Assembly (NCBI RefSeq): GCF_024721975.1
Contig: NZ_JANQBB010000001.1
Span: forward strand, 372,001 to 436,000
Length of the DNA: 64,000 nt
From: Paenibacillus endoradicis
GTDB lineage: Bacteria > Bacillota > Bacilli > Paenibacillales > Paenibacillaceae
Reading direction: 5' to 3'
Within the stretch, counting starts at the first letter, position 1, and each line of letters begins with the position of its first letter. The translations under genes were made by a program, and so were the position numbers. The notes below the pieces were generated by a model. The model was not told where the DNA came from. It saw only the letters and a program-made list of their open reading frames with translations, and searched no databases. Of the stretch, positions 8,712-17,425 are shown one piece after another.

Positions 8712-9995
8712 TTGGACAGATTGGTGATTGAGGGCGGCAAACCTCTGTCAGGAACTGTTGTAATCCAAGGCGCGAAAAATGCAGTGCTGCCGATTATGGC
8801 TGCCAGTCTGCTGGCTGAAGGAACGACCGTGCTCGAAAATGTTCCTCATTTACTTGACATTGAAGTGATGATCCATATTTTGCGAGAATTAGGATGTCGA
8901 GTTGAGCATAAGGGAAGTACGATTATCATTGACACGGAGCAGGCTTCTGCTTCACATGTACCAGAATCGTTGATGAAGCAAATGCGATCATCAATTTTTC
9001 TCATGGGCCCACTACTTGCAAAGTACAGAAAGACTCAAGTTTATCAACCAGGCGGCTGCGCGATTGGCGAACGGAAGATCGATATTCATCTAGACGGCTT
9101 GAAGGCACTAGGTGCGCAAATTGAGGAAACAGGAAATTCTATTATTTGCAGTGCACAGAAACTAACGGGTGCGGATGTGCATCTGAATTTCCCAAGCGTA
9201 GGTGCTACTGAGAATATTATGATGGCAGCGGTGCTAGCGGATGGTCGAACAACGATTACGAATGCTGCAAGAGAGCCAGAGATTCAAGATTTGCAACATT
9301 TCCTTAATGCAATGGGTGCTAAAGTGCTCGGCGCAGGTACAGATACGATTACAATCGATGGTGTAGAGCGGCTACAATCATGTGAGCATCGTATCATTCC
9401 AGATCGAATTGTTACAGGAACACTAATGATTGCTGCAGCGGCAACTCGTGGACTAATTACATTACACAAAACGCAACCAAGTCATCTAACTTCTTTAATT
9501 CATGTCATGCGTCGAGCAGGTATTCAAATCCAAGTAGACGGTGATATAATAAAAGTTGACAGTAGAGTCAGAAGCAAAGCGGTAGAGAAGATTGTTACTG
9601 CACCTTACCCTGCTTTCCCTACTGATTTGCAATCACAGATGATGGTTATGCTTGCACTCTCAGATGGTGTCAGTGTAGTGAAAGAAAATATCTTTGAAGG
9701 CAGATTAAAGCATGTAGATGAACTGGCTCGTATGGGCGCTGATATTCGAGTAGATATGAATACAGCCTATATTCGAGGAGTGCCTCGTTTATATGGTGCT
9801 ACTGTTGAGGCGACTGATCTTCGAGCGGGTGCAGCACTTGTAATTGCTGGTCTTGCAGCACAAGGGAGAACGATCGTAGAGCGAATTCACCATATTGATC
9901 GTGGTTATGATCGAATTGAGGATATGTTAACGTTATTAGGGGCTAGAATTACGAGATTAACTGCATTATCCAAAAACGAAACATATGCACAGTAA
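8712..9995 (+). CDS. murA: UDP-N-acetylglucosamine 1-carboxyvinyltransferase MurA
   Basis: First committed step of peptidoglycan synthesis: enolpyruvyl transfer from PEP to UDP-GlcNAc; the fosfomycin target. Two inverse alpha/beta barrel halves span 427 aa. The reactive cysteine is in PGGCAIGERKID near residue 117, and a KN pair lies in GAKNAVLP near residue 22. The start is TTG 8712, with CGGAGGTG just upstream. The gene sits between murB and divIB, as in Paenibacillus-type dcw clusters; B. subtilis keeps its murA genes elsewhere. Confidence 0.95.
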   Translation: MDRLVIEGGKPLSGTVVIQGAKNAVLPIMAASLLAEGTTVLENVPHLLDIEVMIHILRELGCRVEHKGSTIIIDTEQASASHVPESLMKQMRSSIFLMGPLLAKYRKTQVYQPGGCAIGERKIDIHLDGLKALGAQIEETGNSIICSAQKLTGADVHLNFPSVGATENIMMAAVLADGRTTITNAAREPEIQDLQHFLNAMGAKVLGAGTDTITIDGVERLQSCEHRIIPDRIVTGTLMIAAAATRGLITLHKTQPSHLTSLIHVMRRAGIQIQVDGDIIKVDSRVRSKAVEKIVTAPYPAFPTDLQSQMMVMLALSDGVSVVKENIFEGRLKHVDELARMGADIRVDMNTAYIRGVPRLYGATVEATDLRAGAALVIAGLAAQGRTIVERIHHIDRGYDRIEDMLTLLGARITRLTALSKNETYAQ

Positions 9996-10011
9996 TCGTT
10001 GGAATGATAAT

Positions 10012-10040
10012 CGGCTTCCTCATCACCGATGAGGAGGCCG
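10012..10040. other. Hairpin between murA and divIB
   Basis: CGGCTTCCTCATC pairs with GATGAGGAGGCCG with a bulge. There is no T run afterwards; the divIB ribosome binding site follows about 10 bases later. It could shield the 3' end or pause transcription rather than terminate. Confidence 0.45.
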
Positions 10041-10066
10041 CGTTGTGTTAAGGAGTGGACAAGTTT

Positions 10067-10819
10067 ATGCAATCTCAAATGCCAGTGCTCAAAGAGCCAG
10101 AGCCGAAAAAAAAGGGAAATAAAAAATTAATTGCAATTATTGTTATCTTATTTCTTGCTATTTTATCTATTGTATTTTTTAATTCTACGTTAAGTAAAAT
10201 TACGGAAGTGCAAATCACTGGTACCCAATTTGTAAATGGTACAGAGGTTATGAATGCAGCAGGTCTAAAAGTAGGGGATTCTTTCGTGTTCAGTTCTGCG
10301 GAAGAGATTGAAAACAATGTCAAAACTTTAAACACCATTAATAAAGCGGTAGTTACTAAGCATTTTCCAGGGATAATCAAAATTGCTGTTACAGAATATA
10401 GTGTAGTGGCTTTTGAATTTGACGACAAAGGCGAACTAATTGCTTTATTAGCTAGTGGAGCGAGTATTAAAACAAACAATGATCGCCTACAAATAATGGA
10501 CAAACCTATATTAACCGGATGGAGTAAAAATGATCCATATAAAAATGAATTAATGAAGCAACTTTCTTCTATTAATTCAACTTTGCTCGCTGACATATCT
10601 GAGATCGCACCTATTCCTTCCGTTGCTTTCCCAGATCGAATTTTAATATATACACGCACAAAGTTCGAAGTTACTACAGCTGTAAGTTTAATACGCGAGA
10701 AGGTAGAAGCGATGAATGGCGTTATTGAAACACAAGCACCAGGTAAGCTAACCTTATTACTTGCAGATACGTATGAACCATTTAACAGAGAAGATATGGA
10801 AAATACTGAAACTGAGTAA
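10067..10819 (+). CDS. divIB: Cell division protein DivIB/FtsQ
   Basis: Bitopic division protein of the DivIB-FtsL-DivIC complex. A basic cytoplasmic tail (PKKKGNKK) precedes one membrane segment at about residues 20-38. A POTRA-like domain starts at ITEVQITGTQFVNGTEV, followed by the beta domain. About 250 aa. The ATG at 10067 is 11 bases from AAGGAG; a GTG at 10055 overlaps that site and is unlikely. No ylxW/ylxX or sbp genes lie between it and ftsA, unlike B. subtilis. Confidence 0.88.
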   Translation: MQSQMPVLKEPEPKKKGNKKLIAIIVILFLAILSIVFFNSTLSKITEVQITGTQFVNGTEVMNAAGLKVGDSFVFSSAEEIENNVKTLNTINKAVVTKHFPGIIKIAVTEYSVVAFEFDDKGELIALLASGASIKTNNDRLQIMDKPILTGWSKNDPYKNELMKQLSSINSTLLADISEIAPIPSVAFPDRILIYTRTKFEVTTAVSLIREKVEAMNGVIETQAPGKLTLLLADTYEPFNREDMENTETE

Positions 10820-10985
10820 AAAGACTCTACTCAACTAGAGTAAAGAGTGGTAAAATTTTAGTTGTCTAATTTATTTTTATGAGTTTATAGTAACTTTTAT
10901 GTCTAGTTGAACTAGATTTCTATTTCATATTTTCATGAACTTTTCCTTTTTTTTGATAAATATCTGAAAAAATTGTTGAAAAAAG

Positions 10986-11012
10986 AGGGAAAGTGCAAAT
11001 AGTGTTGAATAG
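10986..11012 (+). promoter_or_regulatory. Candidate sigma-H promoter for ftsAZ
   Basis: AGGGAAA (10986-10992), 11-base spacer, GTTGAATAG (11004-11012). This is close to the sigma-H consensus RNAGGAWWW-N11/12-RNNGAATWW, with about one mismatch per box. The B. subtilis ftsAZ operon has a sigma-H promoter used at sporulation onset, so the placement fits. Confidence 0.45.
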
Positions 11013-11107
11013 AATGTAAGTAGACTATTTACCTATTAGTGCAAAAACGAATAACTAAACTCATTCATTACAACTATAAATATTTATTGAAACGGAGGTG
11101 CCGCGCA

Positions 11108-12349
11108 ATGAGCAACGGTGACATAATTGTCAGTTTGGACATCGGTACATCCAAAGTACGAGCAATAATTGGCGAAGTAAGTGATGGAGCCATTAATATC
11201 ATTGGTGTTGGTACAGCAGACTCTGAAGGCATTCGTAAAGGTGCTATTGTAGATATTGATCAAACGGTTCAATCTATTAAAAATGCGATTGAGCATGCCG
11301 AACGTATGGTAGATATTGAAATTTCAGAGGTTTATGTTGGTATCCAAGGTAGTCATATTGGTGTACAAACGAATCATGGAGTAGTTGCAGTTTCTAATGA
11401 AGATCGCGAAATCGGTGAGGAAGATATCGATCGTGTACTTCAAGCTGCCAAGGTAGTAACCTTACCCCCAGATCGTGAAATAATTAATCTCGTACCTAAG
11501 CAGTATGTAGTAGATGGACTAGAAGGAATTTCAGATCCGCGTGGAATGATAGGTGTTCGCTTAGAAGTAGAAGCTACAGTTATTACTGGTGCCAAATCTT
11601 CTGTACATAATCTAGTTAGATGTGTCGATAAAGCAGGGCTAAAAATTAATGGCGTTATTCTTTTAACACTTGCGTCAGGTGTAATGACATTATCTAAAGA
11701 TGAAAAGTCAGCAGGTACTGTACTCGTTGATATCGGTGGTGGATCTACAACAATTGCTATCTATGAAGATGGTGGTATATGTGCGATTTCTTCATTGCCA
11801 ATTGGCGGTCAGTTTGTTACAAACGATATCGCTTATGGATTGCGTTCACAAACAGATCATGCAGAGAAAATAAAACTAAAATTTGGTTGTGCTGTTGCAG
11901 ATGATGCAGCTGATGAAGTGAAATTCAAAGTTACACGCATGGGTAGTAATGTAGAAAAAGAATTTTCACAAAGAGATTTAGCTAGCATTATCGAACCTCG
12001 TATGCAAGAAATATTCCAGCTTATTAAGCAGGAAGTTCATGCACTTGGTTATGGTGATAAAGTTGATGGATATGTATTAACGGGAGGATCAGTATCTCTT
12101 CCAGGTACACTAGCATTAGCACAATCAGAACTAGAAAACAATGTAAGAATAGCTTTACCAGATTATATTGGAGTAAAAGATCCTTCTTATAGCAGTGGGG
12201 TAGGAATGATACAATACGTATCAAAGTACATGGGTGTACGAGGAGCTAGCACTACGAAGAAGGCTGTTAGTCGTAAAGGAAATTCTCCAGCTTCGTCAAA
12301 ACCCCGAATGTTAGAACGCATTAAAAATATGTTTCAGGAATTTATTTGA
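11108..12349 (+). CDS. ftsA: Cell division protein FtsA
   Basis: Actin-like ATPase that tethers FtsZ to the membrane. N-terminal phosphate-1 motif SLDIGTSKVRAIIGE, second phosphate site VLVDIGGGSTTIAIY near residue 205, and VLTGGSVSLPG near residue 323. The C-terminal amphipathic helix MLERIKNMFQEFI is the membrane anchor. The start is ATG 11108, 7 bases after GGAGGTG; the frame extends upstream but without a binding site. Length is 413 aa. ftsZ follows after 16 bases. Confidence 0.95.
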   Translation: MSNGDIIVSLDIGTSKVRAIIGEVSDGAINIIGVGTADSEGIRKGAIVDIDQTVQSIKNAIEHAERMVDIEISEVYVGIQGSHIGVQTNHGVVAVSNEDREIGEEDIDRVLQAAKVVTLPPDREIINLVPKQYVVDGLEGISDPRGMIGVRLEVEATVITGAKSSVHNLVRCVDKAGLKINGVILLTLASGVMTLSKDEKSAGTVLVDIGGGSTTIAIYEDGGICAISSLPIGGQFVTNDIAYGLRSQTDHAEKIKLKFGCAVADDAADEVKFKVTRMGSNVEKEFSQRDLASIIEPRMQEIFQLIKQEVHALGYGDKVDGYVLTGGSVSLPGTLALAQSELENNVRIALPDYIGVKDPSYSSGVGMIQYVSKYMGVRGASTTKKAVSRKGNSPASSKPRMLERIKNMFQEFI

Positions 12350-12365
12350 CGGGGGAGTCGTGTAG

Positions 12366-13457
12366 ATGTTGGAATTTGACTTAGAACTAGAATCACTAGC
12401 GCAAATAAAAGTAATTGGTGTAGGTGGCGGCGGTAGTAATGCGGTTAACCGTATGATTGAGAATGGTGTAAAAGGTGTAGATTTTATAACTGTTAATACT
12501 GATGCGCAAGCATTACACCTAGCAAAATCTGAGCACAAACTGCAAATCGGTGATAAGCTTACTCGTGGTCTTGGTGCTGGTGCAAACCCTGAAGTAGGTA
12601 AAAAAGCTGCTGAAGAGTCTCGTGATCTTATTGCTAATCAGCTAAAAGGTGCCGATTTGGTATTCGTTACAGCTGGTATGGGCGGTGGTACAGGTACTGG
12701 TGCAGCCCCTGTTATTGCTGAAATTGCTCGCGAGTGCGGCGCTTTAACTGTTGGTGTAGTTACTCGTCCATTTACTTTTGAAGGTCGTAAACGTTTTGCA
12801 CAAGCGGAACATGGAATCGAATCGTTAAAAGAAAAAGTAGATACACTAATCGTCATCCCTAATGATCGTCTATTAGAAATCGTAGATAAGAAAACTCCAA
12901 TGCTTGAAGCATTCCGTGAAGCAGATAACGTACTACGTCAAGCAGTCCAAGGTATCTCTGATCTAATCATGGTTCCAGGTCTAATTAACCTTGACTTTGC
13001 AGATGTGAAGACGATTATGACTGAGCGTGGTTCTGCACTTATGGGAATTGGTATTGCATCTGGTGAGAATCGTGCTGCTGAAGCTGCTCGTAAAGCTATT
13101 CAAAGTCCATTACTTGAAACATCTATCGATGGAGCTCGTGGTGTAATTATGAATATTACTGGTGGTAGCAATCTATCATTATATGAAGTGAATGAAGCTG
13201 CTGAAATTGTTATTTCTGCATCTGATCCAGATGTAAACATGATTTTCGGTGCGATCATTGATGAAGATCTTAAAGAAGAAATTAAAGTAACTGTTATTGC
13301 GACAGGTTTTGAAGCAAAACCTGCCGAAGCAGCACCTCGTCGTCAAGTTGGTCAAGGTAACGATGCTGGTGAAGCGGGAAAGTCTCAAGCGACGAAGCCT
13401 ATTGGTACAAACCTTTCTAATGATTTAGAAATTCCTGCTTTTCTACGTCGCAAATAA
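12366..13457 (+). CDS. ftsZ: Cell division GTPase FtsZ
   Basis: Tubulin-like GTPase that builds the division ring. [13 protein letters not shown] binds nucleotide near residue 20. The tubulin signature [14 protein letters not shown] is near 104, and the T7 loop [11 protein letters not shown] is near 207. A short linker leads to the C-terminal peptide [11 protein letters not shown], which binds FtsA and SepF. Length is 363 aa. GGGGGAG precedes the ATG. A strong terminator follows, so ftsAZ is a unit. Confidence 0.97.
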   Translation: MLEFDLELESLAQIKVIGVGGGGSNAVNRMIENGVKGVDFITVNTDAQALHLAKSEHKLQIGDKLTRGLGAGANPEVGKKAAEESRDLIANQLKGADLVFVTAGMGGGTGTGAAPVIAEIARECGALTVGVVTRPFTFEGRKRFAQAEHGIESLKEKVDTLIVIPNDRLLEIVDKKTPMLEAFREADNVLRQAVQGISDLIMVPGLINLDFADVKTIMTERGSALMGIGIASGENRAAEAARKAIQSPLLETSIDGARGVIMNITGGSNLSLYEVNEAAEIVISASDPDVNMIFGAIIDEDLKEEIKVTVIATGFEAKPAEAAPRRQVGQGNDAGEAGKSQATKPIGTNLSNDLEIPAFLRRK

Positions 13458-13476
13458 CAACTTAGTATAAACATAT

Positions 13477-13521
13477 AAAAGGGCTATACTCTTACAGTGA
13501 TGTAAGTGTATAGCCCTTTTT
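13477..13521 (+). terminator. Terminator after ftsZ
   Basis: AAAAGGGCTATACTCTTACA pairs with TGTAAGTGTATAGCCCTTTT, followed by T residues. A long stem with a small loop. Confidence 0.9.
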
Positions 13522-13548
13522 CTAGTTTAGTAATCTAGTAATGACCAC

Positions 13549-13610
13549 TTTTTCCGACAAAAATAGAACTCCAATGCTGACATAAACAGACAGACTTTGG
13601 AGTATATATC
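13549..13610 (+). promoter_or_regulatory. Candidate Spo0A box and spoIIG promoter
   Basis: TTTTTCCGACAAAAA (13549-13563) is, on the other strand, TTTTTGTCGGAAAAA. That is one mismatch from the Spo0A box core TGTCGAA. Downstream, CTGACA (13577-13582) and TATATA (13603) are 20 bases apart. The B. subtilis spoIIG promoter is Spo0A-activated and has an unusually long spacer. Suggestive only. Confidence 0.35.
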
Positions 13611-13687
13611 CAATATACTGTTTTAGAAGTAATCGCTTGGTACTACAGGAAGTATGTATTTTCATTGTAGTTGAAGGAAGGTATTAC

Positions 13688-14614
13688 ATGAAGGTATATC
13701 TAGACGTTCTGCTGCTGCGAGAATTATTAGTAGATGGGGTATTATTGTTAACAACAGGTTGGATACGAGGTTTTAAGCCTAAGGCTTGGCGTGTGCTACT
13801 TGCTGGCTCTGTCGGAGCGTTATATACAATGGCAATGGTCTTTCCTAGTCTGTCGTCCCTGTACCATATTTCGATTAAGCTATTTGTCTCTCTACTCATG
13901 ATATACATTACATTCGGCTATTATTCATTACAATCTTTTTTGCGAGATATTGTAAGCTTCTATATCGTTAGTTTTGTAGCAGCTGGAGGGATGATGGCAC
14001 TATACTATCTACTTATGAGAAGCTCACAAGAAGTATGGGCAAATGTACTGTTTATTGGTGGGACGGTAACAACGAAGCTACATATTGGAATTTTTTATCT
14101 GTTTGCTAGTTTCGCAATTGCTCTTTTTTTGTTTTCTAACTTTGTCAGAAGTAAAAAGAAGCATCAACTGATGGAGACTCATCTTGCTGATGTAGAGGTA
14201 GATATCGACGGTCAAATATTCACATGTACTGGATTAATTGATACTGGAAATCAATTGTATGATCCCCTTACGAAATATCCAGTTATGATTATCGAAGTAT
14301 CAAGATTGCAAGATGCGTTGCCCGCTAAATTTTTGAAAGCTTTACAGCAAGGAGAAACGAACGATGCTTTAATGTTGTTATCTGATGAGCAACTCCAATT
14401 TCAATGGCAAGATCGAATTAGAATAATCCCCTTTCGGGGTGTGAATAAAGGTTCACAATTTCTATTAGCAGTAAAGCCTGATTGTGTGAAAGTCAATCAT
14501 GAAGGTAAGAGCTTTGAAAGCGTCAAGGTGCTTATCGGCTTTGATGGAGGTCAGTTGAGTGGGGATGGGTCGTATCAGGCGATAATCCACCCCTCAATGG
14601 TCAGTGGGCTTTGA
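13688..14614 (+). CDS. spoIIGA: Sigma-E processing peptidase SpoIIGA
   Basis: Membrane aspartic protease that cleaves pro-sigma-E in the mother cell during sporulation. The N-terminal half has about five membrane segments. The cytoplasmic half carries the catalytic aspartate in LIDTGNQLYDP near residue 187. The start ATG at 13688 follows a GGAAGG site; MKVYLDVLLLRELLVDG resembles the family N-terminus. Length is 308 aa. It is followed by sigE, its substrate, but 356 bases of repeat sequence separate them. Its stop codon lies inside a 9-base direct repeat that flanks that element. Confidence 0.92.
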   Translation: MKVYLDVLLLRELLVDGVLLLTTGWIRGFKPKAWRVLLAGSVGALYTMAMVFPSLSSLYHISIKLFVSLLMIYITFGYYSLQSFLRDIVSFYIVSFVAAGGMMALYYLLMRSSQEVWANVLFIGGTVTTKLHIGIFYLFASFAIALFLFSNFVRSKKKHQLMETHLADVEVDIDGQIFTCTGLIDTGNQLYDPLTKYPVMIIEVSRLQDALPAKFLKALQQGETNDALMLLSDEQLQFQWQDRIRIIPFRGVNKGSQFLLAVKPDCVKVNHEGKSFESVKVLIGFDGGQLSGDGSYQAIIHPSMVSGL

Positions 14615-14631
14615 TAACGATGAGTATGCGT

Positions 14632-14763
14632 TGTAGCGTAGTCGGCGTCGAATATGAAGCGAATTTCGGAAGTCCGGTACGCATGTACCAATAACGTACA
14701 CTTGCGTTTCCTCCTTCCGAAAATTAGCTCCATCTTCTCGGTTCTGAAAGCCCACTTGTGGAC
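14632..14763. repeat. Structured intergenic repeat, copy 2
   Basis: Begins with TTGTAGCGTAGTCGGCGTCG. GAATATG (14650-14656) opposes CATCTTC (14731-14737), the inner arm TTTCGGAAG pairs with CTTCCGAAA, and the apex has GTAC/GTAC and ACGTACAC. It shares ends and fold with the element at 942, but the arm sequence differs. TTTGATAAC occurs on both sides (14610-14618 and 14764-14772), as a target-site duplication would. Confidence 0.6.
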
Positions 14764-14820
14764 TTTGATAACTAAGTAACGCAGGTAGGTTAATGAGAAC
14801 TTTAAGCTGCTAATGTAAAT

Positions 14821-14962
14821 TTTTAGTTTATGCTTTCGATGTAACTTTTCATTCCAATGAAGTTATGTCTTGAAGCCAATGAAAAGTTTTAGTCTATGCT
14901 TCCGATGTAACTTTTCATTCCAATGAAGTTATGTCTTGAAGCCAATGAAAAGTTTTAGGAGG
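14821..14962 (+). repeat. Hairpin-SD repeat, two tandem units before sigE
   Basis: Two 66-base units (14821-14886 and 14887-14952) differ at two positions. Each has GCTTYCGATGT, then AACTTTTCATT, a 24-base loop and AATGAAAAGTT (stems 14843-14853/14878-14888 and 14909-14919/14944-14954, 11 pairs each). The second ends in TTTTAGGAGG, which is the sigE ribosome binding site, 8 bases from the ATG. Confidence 0.8.
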
Positions 14963-14970
14963 AACAAACT

Positions 14971-15693
14971 ATGATGCTGAAGTATAAGTTGTTGGCACAA
15001 ATTTCTTTTTATCGGTTGATGTTAAAGTTAGGGCTCAAGGATGAGATGATCTACTATATTGGTGGTAGCGAAGCATTACCTCCACCATTAACACGAGAAG
15101 AAGAAGAATATCTGCTCCTCAAATTACCTTCTGGTGATGGTAGCATCCGTACGATTTTAATTGAACGTAATTTGCGTCTAGTCGTATATATTGCCCGTAA
15201 GTTCGAAAATACTGGTATTAATATTGAAGATCTTGTATCTATAGGTACGATAGGTCTTATTAAAGCAGTAAATACATTTGATCCAGAAAAGAAAATTAAA
15301 CTAGCTACTTATGCTTCTCGTTGTATTGAAAATGAAATATTAATGTATTTGAGAAGAAATTCTAAGACGAGATCAGAGGTATCTTTTGATGAACCACTGA
15401 ACATTGATTGGGATGGTAATGAATTACTTTTATCTGATGTGCTTGGCACTGAAAATGATACGATATATCGCAATATTGAAGAGCAAGTTGATCGTAAATT
15501 ACTTCAAAAAGCACTTGAGAAGCTCTCTGATCGCGAACGAATTATTATGCAATTACGATTTGGTCTTGCAGATGGCGAAGAAAAAACACAAAAAGATGTT
15601 GCAGATATGTTAGGAATATCACAATCATATATTTCTCGTCTAGAAAAACGAATTATTAAGCGGTTACGAAAAGAATTTAATAAAATGCTCTAA
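14971..15693 (+). CDS. sigE: Sporulation sigma factor SigE (pro-sigma-E)
   Basis: Mother-cell sigma factor made as an inactive precursor. The N-terminal pro-sequence runs to about [15 protein letters not shown], near where SpoIIGA cuts. Region 2 includes [21 protein letters not shown] and the core-binding stretch [15 protein letters not shown]. The region 4 helix-turn-helix is [20 protein letters not shown] near residue 205. Length is 240 aa, as in Bacillus (239). The start ATG is 8 bases from GGAGG supplied by the adjacent repeat. Confidence 0.97.
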   Translation: MMLKYKLLAQISFYRLMLKLGLKDEMIYYIGGSEALPPPLTREEEEYLLLKLPSGDGSIRTILIERNLRLVVYIARKFENTGINIEDLVSIGTIGLIKAVNTFDPEKKIKLATYASRCIENEILMYLRRNSKTRSEVSFDEPLNIDWDGNELLLSDVLGTENDTIYRNIEEQVDRKLLQKALEKLSDRERIIMQLRFGLADGEEKTQKDVADMLGISQSYISRLEKRIIKRLRKEFNKML

Positions 15694-15894
15694 AATACAT
15701 GATAATAACCTAGACAACCACAGTACGTTTTGGGGTGAAAAGCATACGCTATTAGCAGGAATTTCAAAATGTTCGCATGTGATGATGAAGTATTGCATCG
15801 TAATAGTTTCTCGGAACTGTCATACGAACGATTTGAACCTTATAGATATGTGTAATCCAAAAATATGTGGCAGGGAGGGTGTGTATTTCAGCTT

Positions 15895-16308
15895 ATGCCT
15901 ACTATCATGACTTCTACAGAGCCAATTATGCTAAGCTATTTGAGCTTTCAACTAACCTTTTCATTGATCGAGTTGCAAATAGATCAACAATCAGTTGTTA
16001 TAAAAACAAATGTACAAAATACTGGAAAATATGAAGGATCAATTTCGAGTAACCATTTTATCCTTGCTGCGGGTGGTCGAGAAGTACTTTCTAATGTTAG
16101 TTATATTAGTGAAGAACATAAACATGGGATGATATGGGCTTGGAAACGATTAAATCCCGGAGAACTGTGTACGGTTATCTTGAAATTCAACATGGATCCT
16201 ACCTTATCTGAATATGATTTTAAATACAATTATAGGAAAATCACACAACTTATTAAGCGTTTTCAAATGCATAATGACAGTGAAAAAAGCACTTTCACAT
16301 CCAATTAG
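15895..16308 (+). CDS. Uncharacterised protein between sigE and sigG
   Basis: Not recognised by name. The frame is open from ATG 15865; GGGAGGGT (15873-15880) favours the ATG at 15895, though at 14 bases. The product is 137 aa with alternating hydrophobic residues (SFSLIELQIDQQSVVIKTNVQN-type strands) and a stretch VQNTGKYEGSISSNHF. This resembles the beta-sandwich DUF4352-like or CARDB-like folds. No signal peptide or membrane segment is clear. B. subtilis has nothing between sigE and sigG. Coding is likely but not certain. Confidence 0.5.
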   Translation: MPTIMTSTEPIMLSYLSFQLTFSLIELQIDQQSVVIKTNVQNTGKYEGSISSNHFILAAGGREVLSNVSYISEEHKHGMIWAWKRLNPGELCTVILKFNMDPTLSEYDFKYNYRKITQLIKRFQMHNDSEKSTFTSN

Positions 16309-16357
16309 TAGTCGCTGAATCTTGTCGCAAATTGTCAAAACAGGAATAAAATCATTC

Positions 16358-16397
16358 CCCAAGGAGATAATGATCAATAATGTTTCTCCTTGGGAGG
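16358..16397 (+). promoter_or_regulatory. sigG leader hairpin overlapping the ribosome binding site
   Basis: CCCAAGGAGA (16358-16367) pairs perfectly with TCTCCTTGGG (16385-16394), with a 17-base loop. The right arm covers the first G residues of the sigG site GGGAGG (16392-16397). In B. subtilis a leader hairpin limits translation of sigG from read-through mRNA. The left arm itself holds AAGGAG before an in-frame ATG (16370). Confidence 0.65.
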
Positions 16398-16405
16398 TAA
16401 TGATA

Positions 16406-17188
16406 TTGACCCGTAATAAAGTTGAAATCTGTGGCGTGGATACTGCTAAGCTACCAGTCCTAACAAACGTTGAAATGCGCGAATTATTCACTGGTCTACA
16501 AACTCGTAATGAATGGGGAGCGAGAGAGAAATTAGTAAATGGAAATCTAAGATTAGTTTTAAGTGTCATTCAACGTTTTAATAACAGGGGCGAATTTGTT
16601 GACGATTTATTTCAAGTCGGTTGTATTGGCTTAATGAAAGCCATTGATAACTTTGATCTAGGTCAAAACGTGAAGTTTTCTACTTATGCTGTTCCGATGA
16701 TTATTGGTGAAATCCGAAGGTATTTACGCGATAATAACCCAATCAGAGTTTCACGGAGTTTGCGTGATATCGCTTATAAAGCTTTGCAAGCGAGAGATAG
16801 TTTGACGAATAAATTTGCGCGCGAACCGACAGTAATGGAAATTTCACAGCTGCTTAATGTTCCAAAGGAGGATGTCGTCTTTGCATTAGATGCAATTCAA
16901 GACCCTGTATCTTTGTACGAGCCTATCTTCAATGACGGTGGCGATCCGATTTATGTTCTCGATCAGATTAGTGATGAGAAGAATAAAGATATAACATGGA
17001 TTGAAGAGATTGCATTACGTGAGGCAATGCATCGCTTGAATGATCGTGAAAAAATGATCTTATCTATGAGGTTTTTTGAAGGAAAAACTCAGATGGAAGT
17101 AGCAGACGAAATAGGGATTTCACAGGCACAAGTATCTCGACTAGAAAAATCAGCAATTCAACAAATGCAGAAATATGTTAATGCATAA
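16406..17188 (+). CDS. sigG: Sporulation sigma factor SigG
   Basis: Late forespore sigma factor. From MTRNKVEICGVDTAKLPVL on it is near-identical in pattern to B. subtilis SigG, and the length is the same (260 aa). Region 2 is NRGEFVDDLFQVGCIGLMKAIDNFD; region 4 HTH is KTQMEVADEIGISQAQVSRL near residue 226. TTG 16406 is preferred: GGAGG (16393-16397) is 8 bases away, while ATG 16400 is only 2 away. A weak start plus leader hairpin suggests deliberate low translation. In-frame upstream ATGs (16370, 16400) could give longer forms. Confidence 0.96.
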   Translation: MTRNKVEICGVDTAKLPVLTNVEMRELFTGLQTRNEWGAREKLVNGNLRLVLSVIQRFNNRGEFVDDLFQVGCIGLMKAIDNFDLGQNVKFSTYAVPMIIGEIRRYLRDNNPIRVSRSLRDIAYKALQARDSLTNKFAREPTVMEISQLLNVPKEDVVFALDAIQDPVSLYEPIFNDGGDPIYVLDQISDEKNKDITWIEEIALREAMHRLNDREKMILSMRFFEGKTQMEVADEIGISQAQVSRLEKSAIQQMQKYVNA

Positions 17189-17207
17189 ACTATAATTATT
17201 GACTTCC

Positions 17208-17310
17208 ACAGCTGTTTTGAGACTATTAGTGAATGGAGTTTTAACAATATGTACTTGTAAATACATATTGTTACGGCTAATTCATCAATGGATCTTGAAA
17301 CAGCTTTTTC
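17208..17310 (+). terminator. Long hairpin terminator after sigG
   Basis: AGCTGTTTTGAGA pairs with TCTTGAAACAGCT. An inner arm AACAATATGTA/TACATATTGTT adds to it, and TTTTT follows. Unusually long for a terminator, about 95 bases. Confidence 0.65.
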
Positions 17311-17425
17311 TATTTACATTATAACGTTGAAATTCTATTTGGATTTGCTTTAGAGTCGGATATACTTTAACTTTTTCATACATATACTAAACGATCATAG
17401 CTTGTAAAAGGGGCGGATGAGTATT

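Noticed and set aside
10075..10659. 194-codon minus-strand frame opposite divIB
   Set aside because: Shadow of a real gene; no binding site or family resemblance.
16204..16569. 121-codon minus-strand frame over the sigG start
   Set aside because: Covers the sigG leader and conserved N-terminus; no support.
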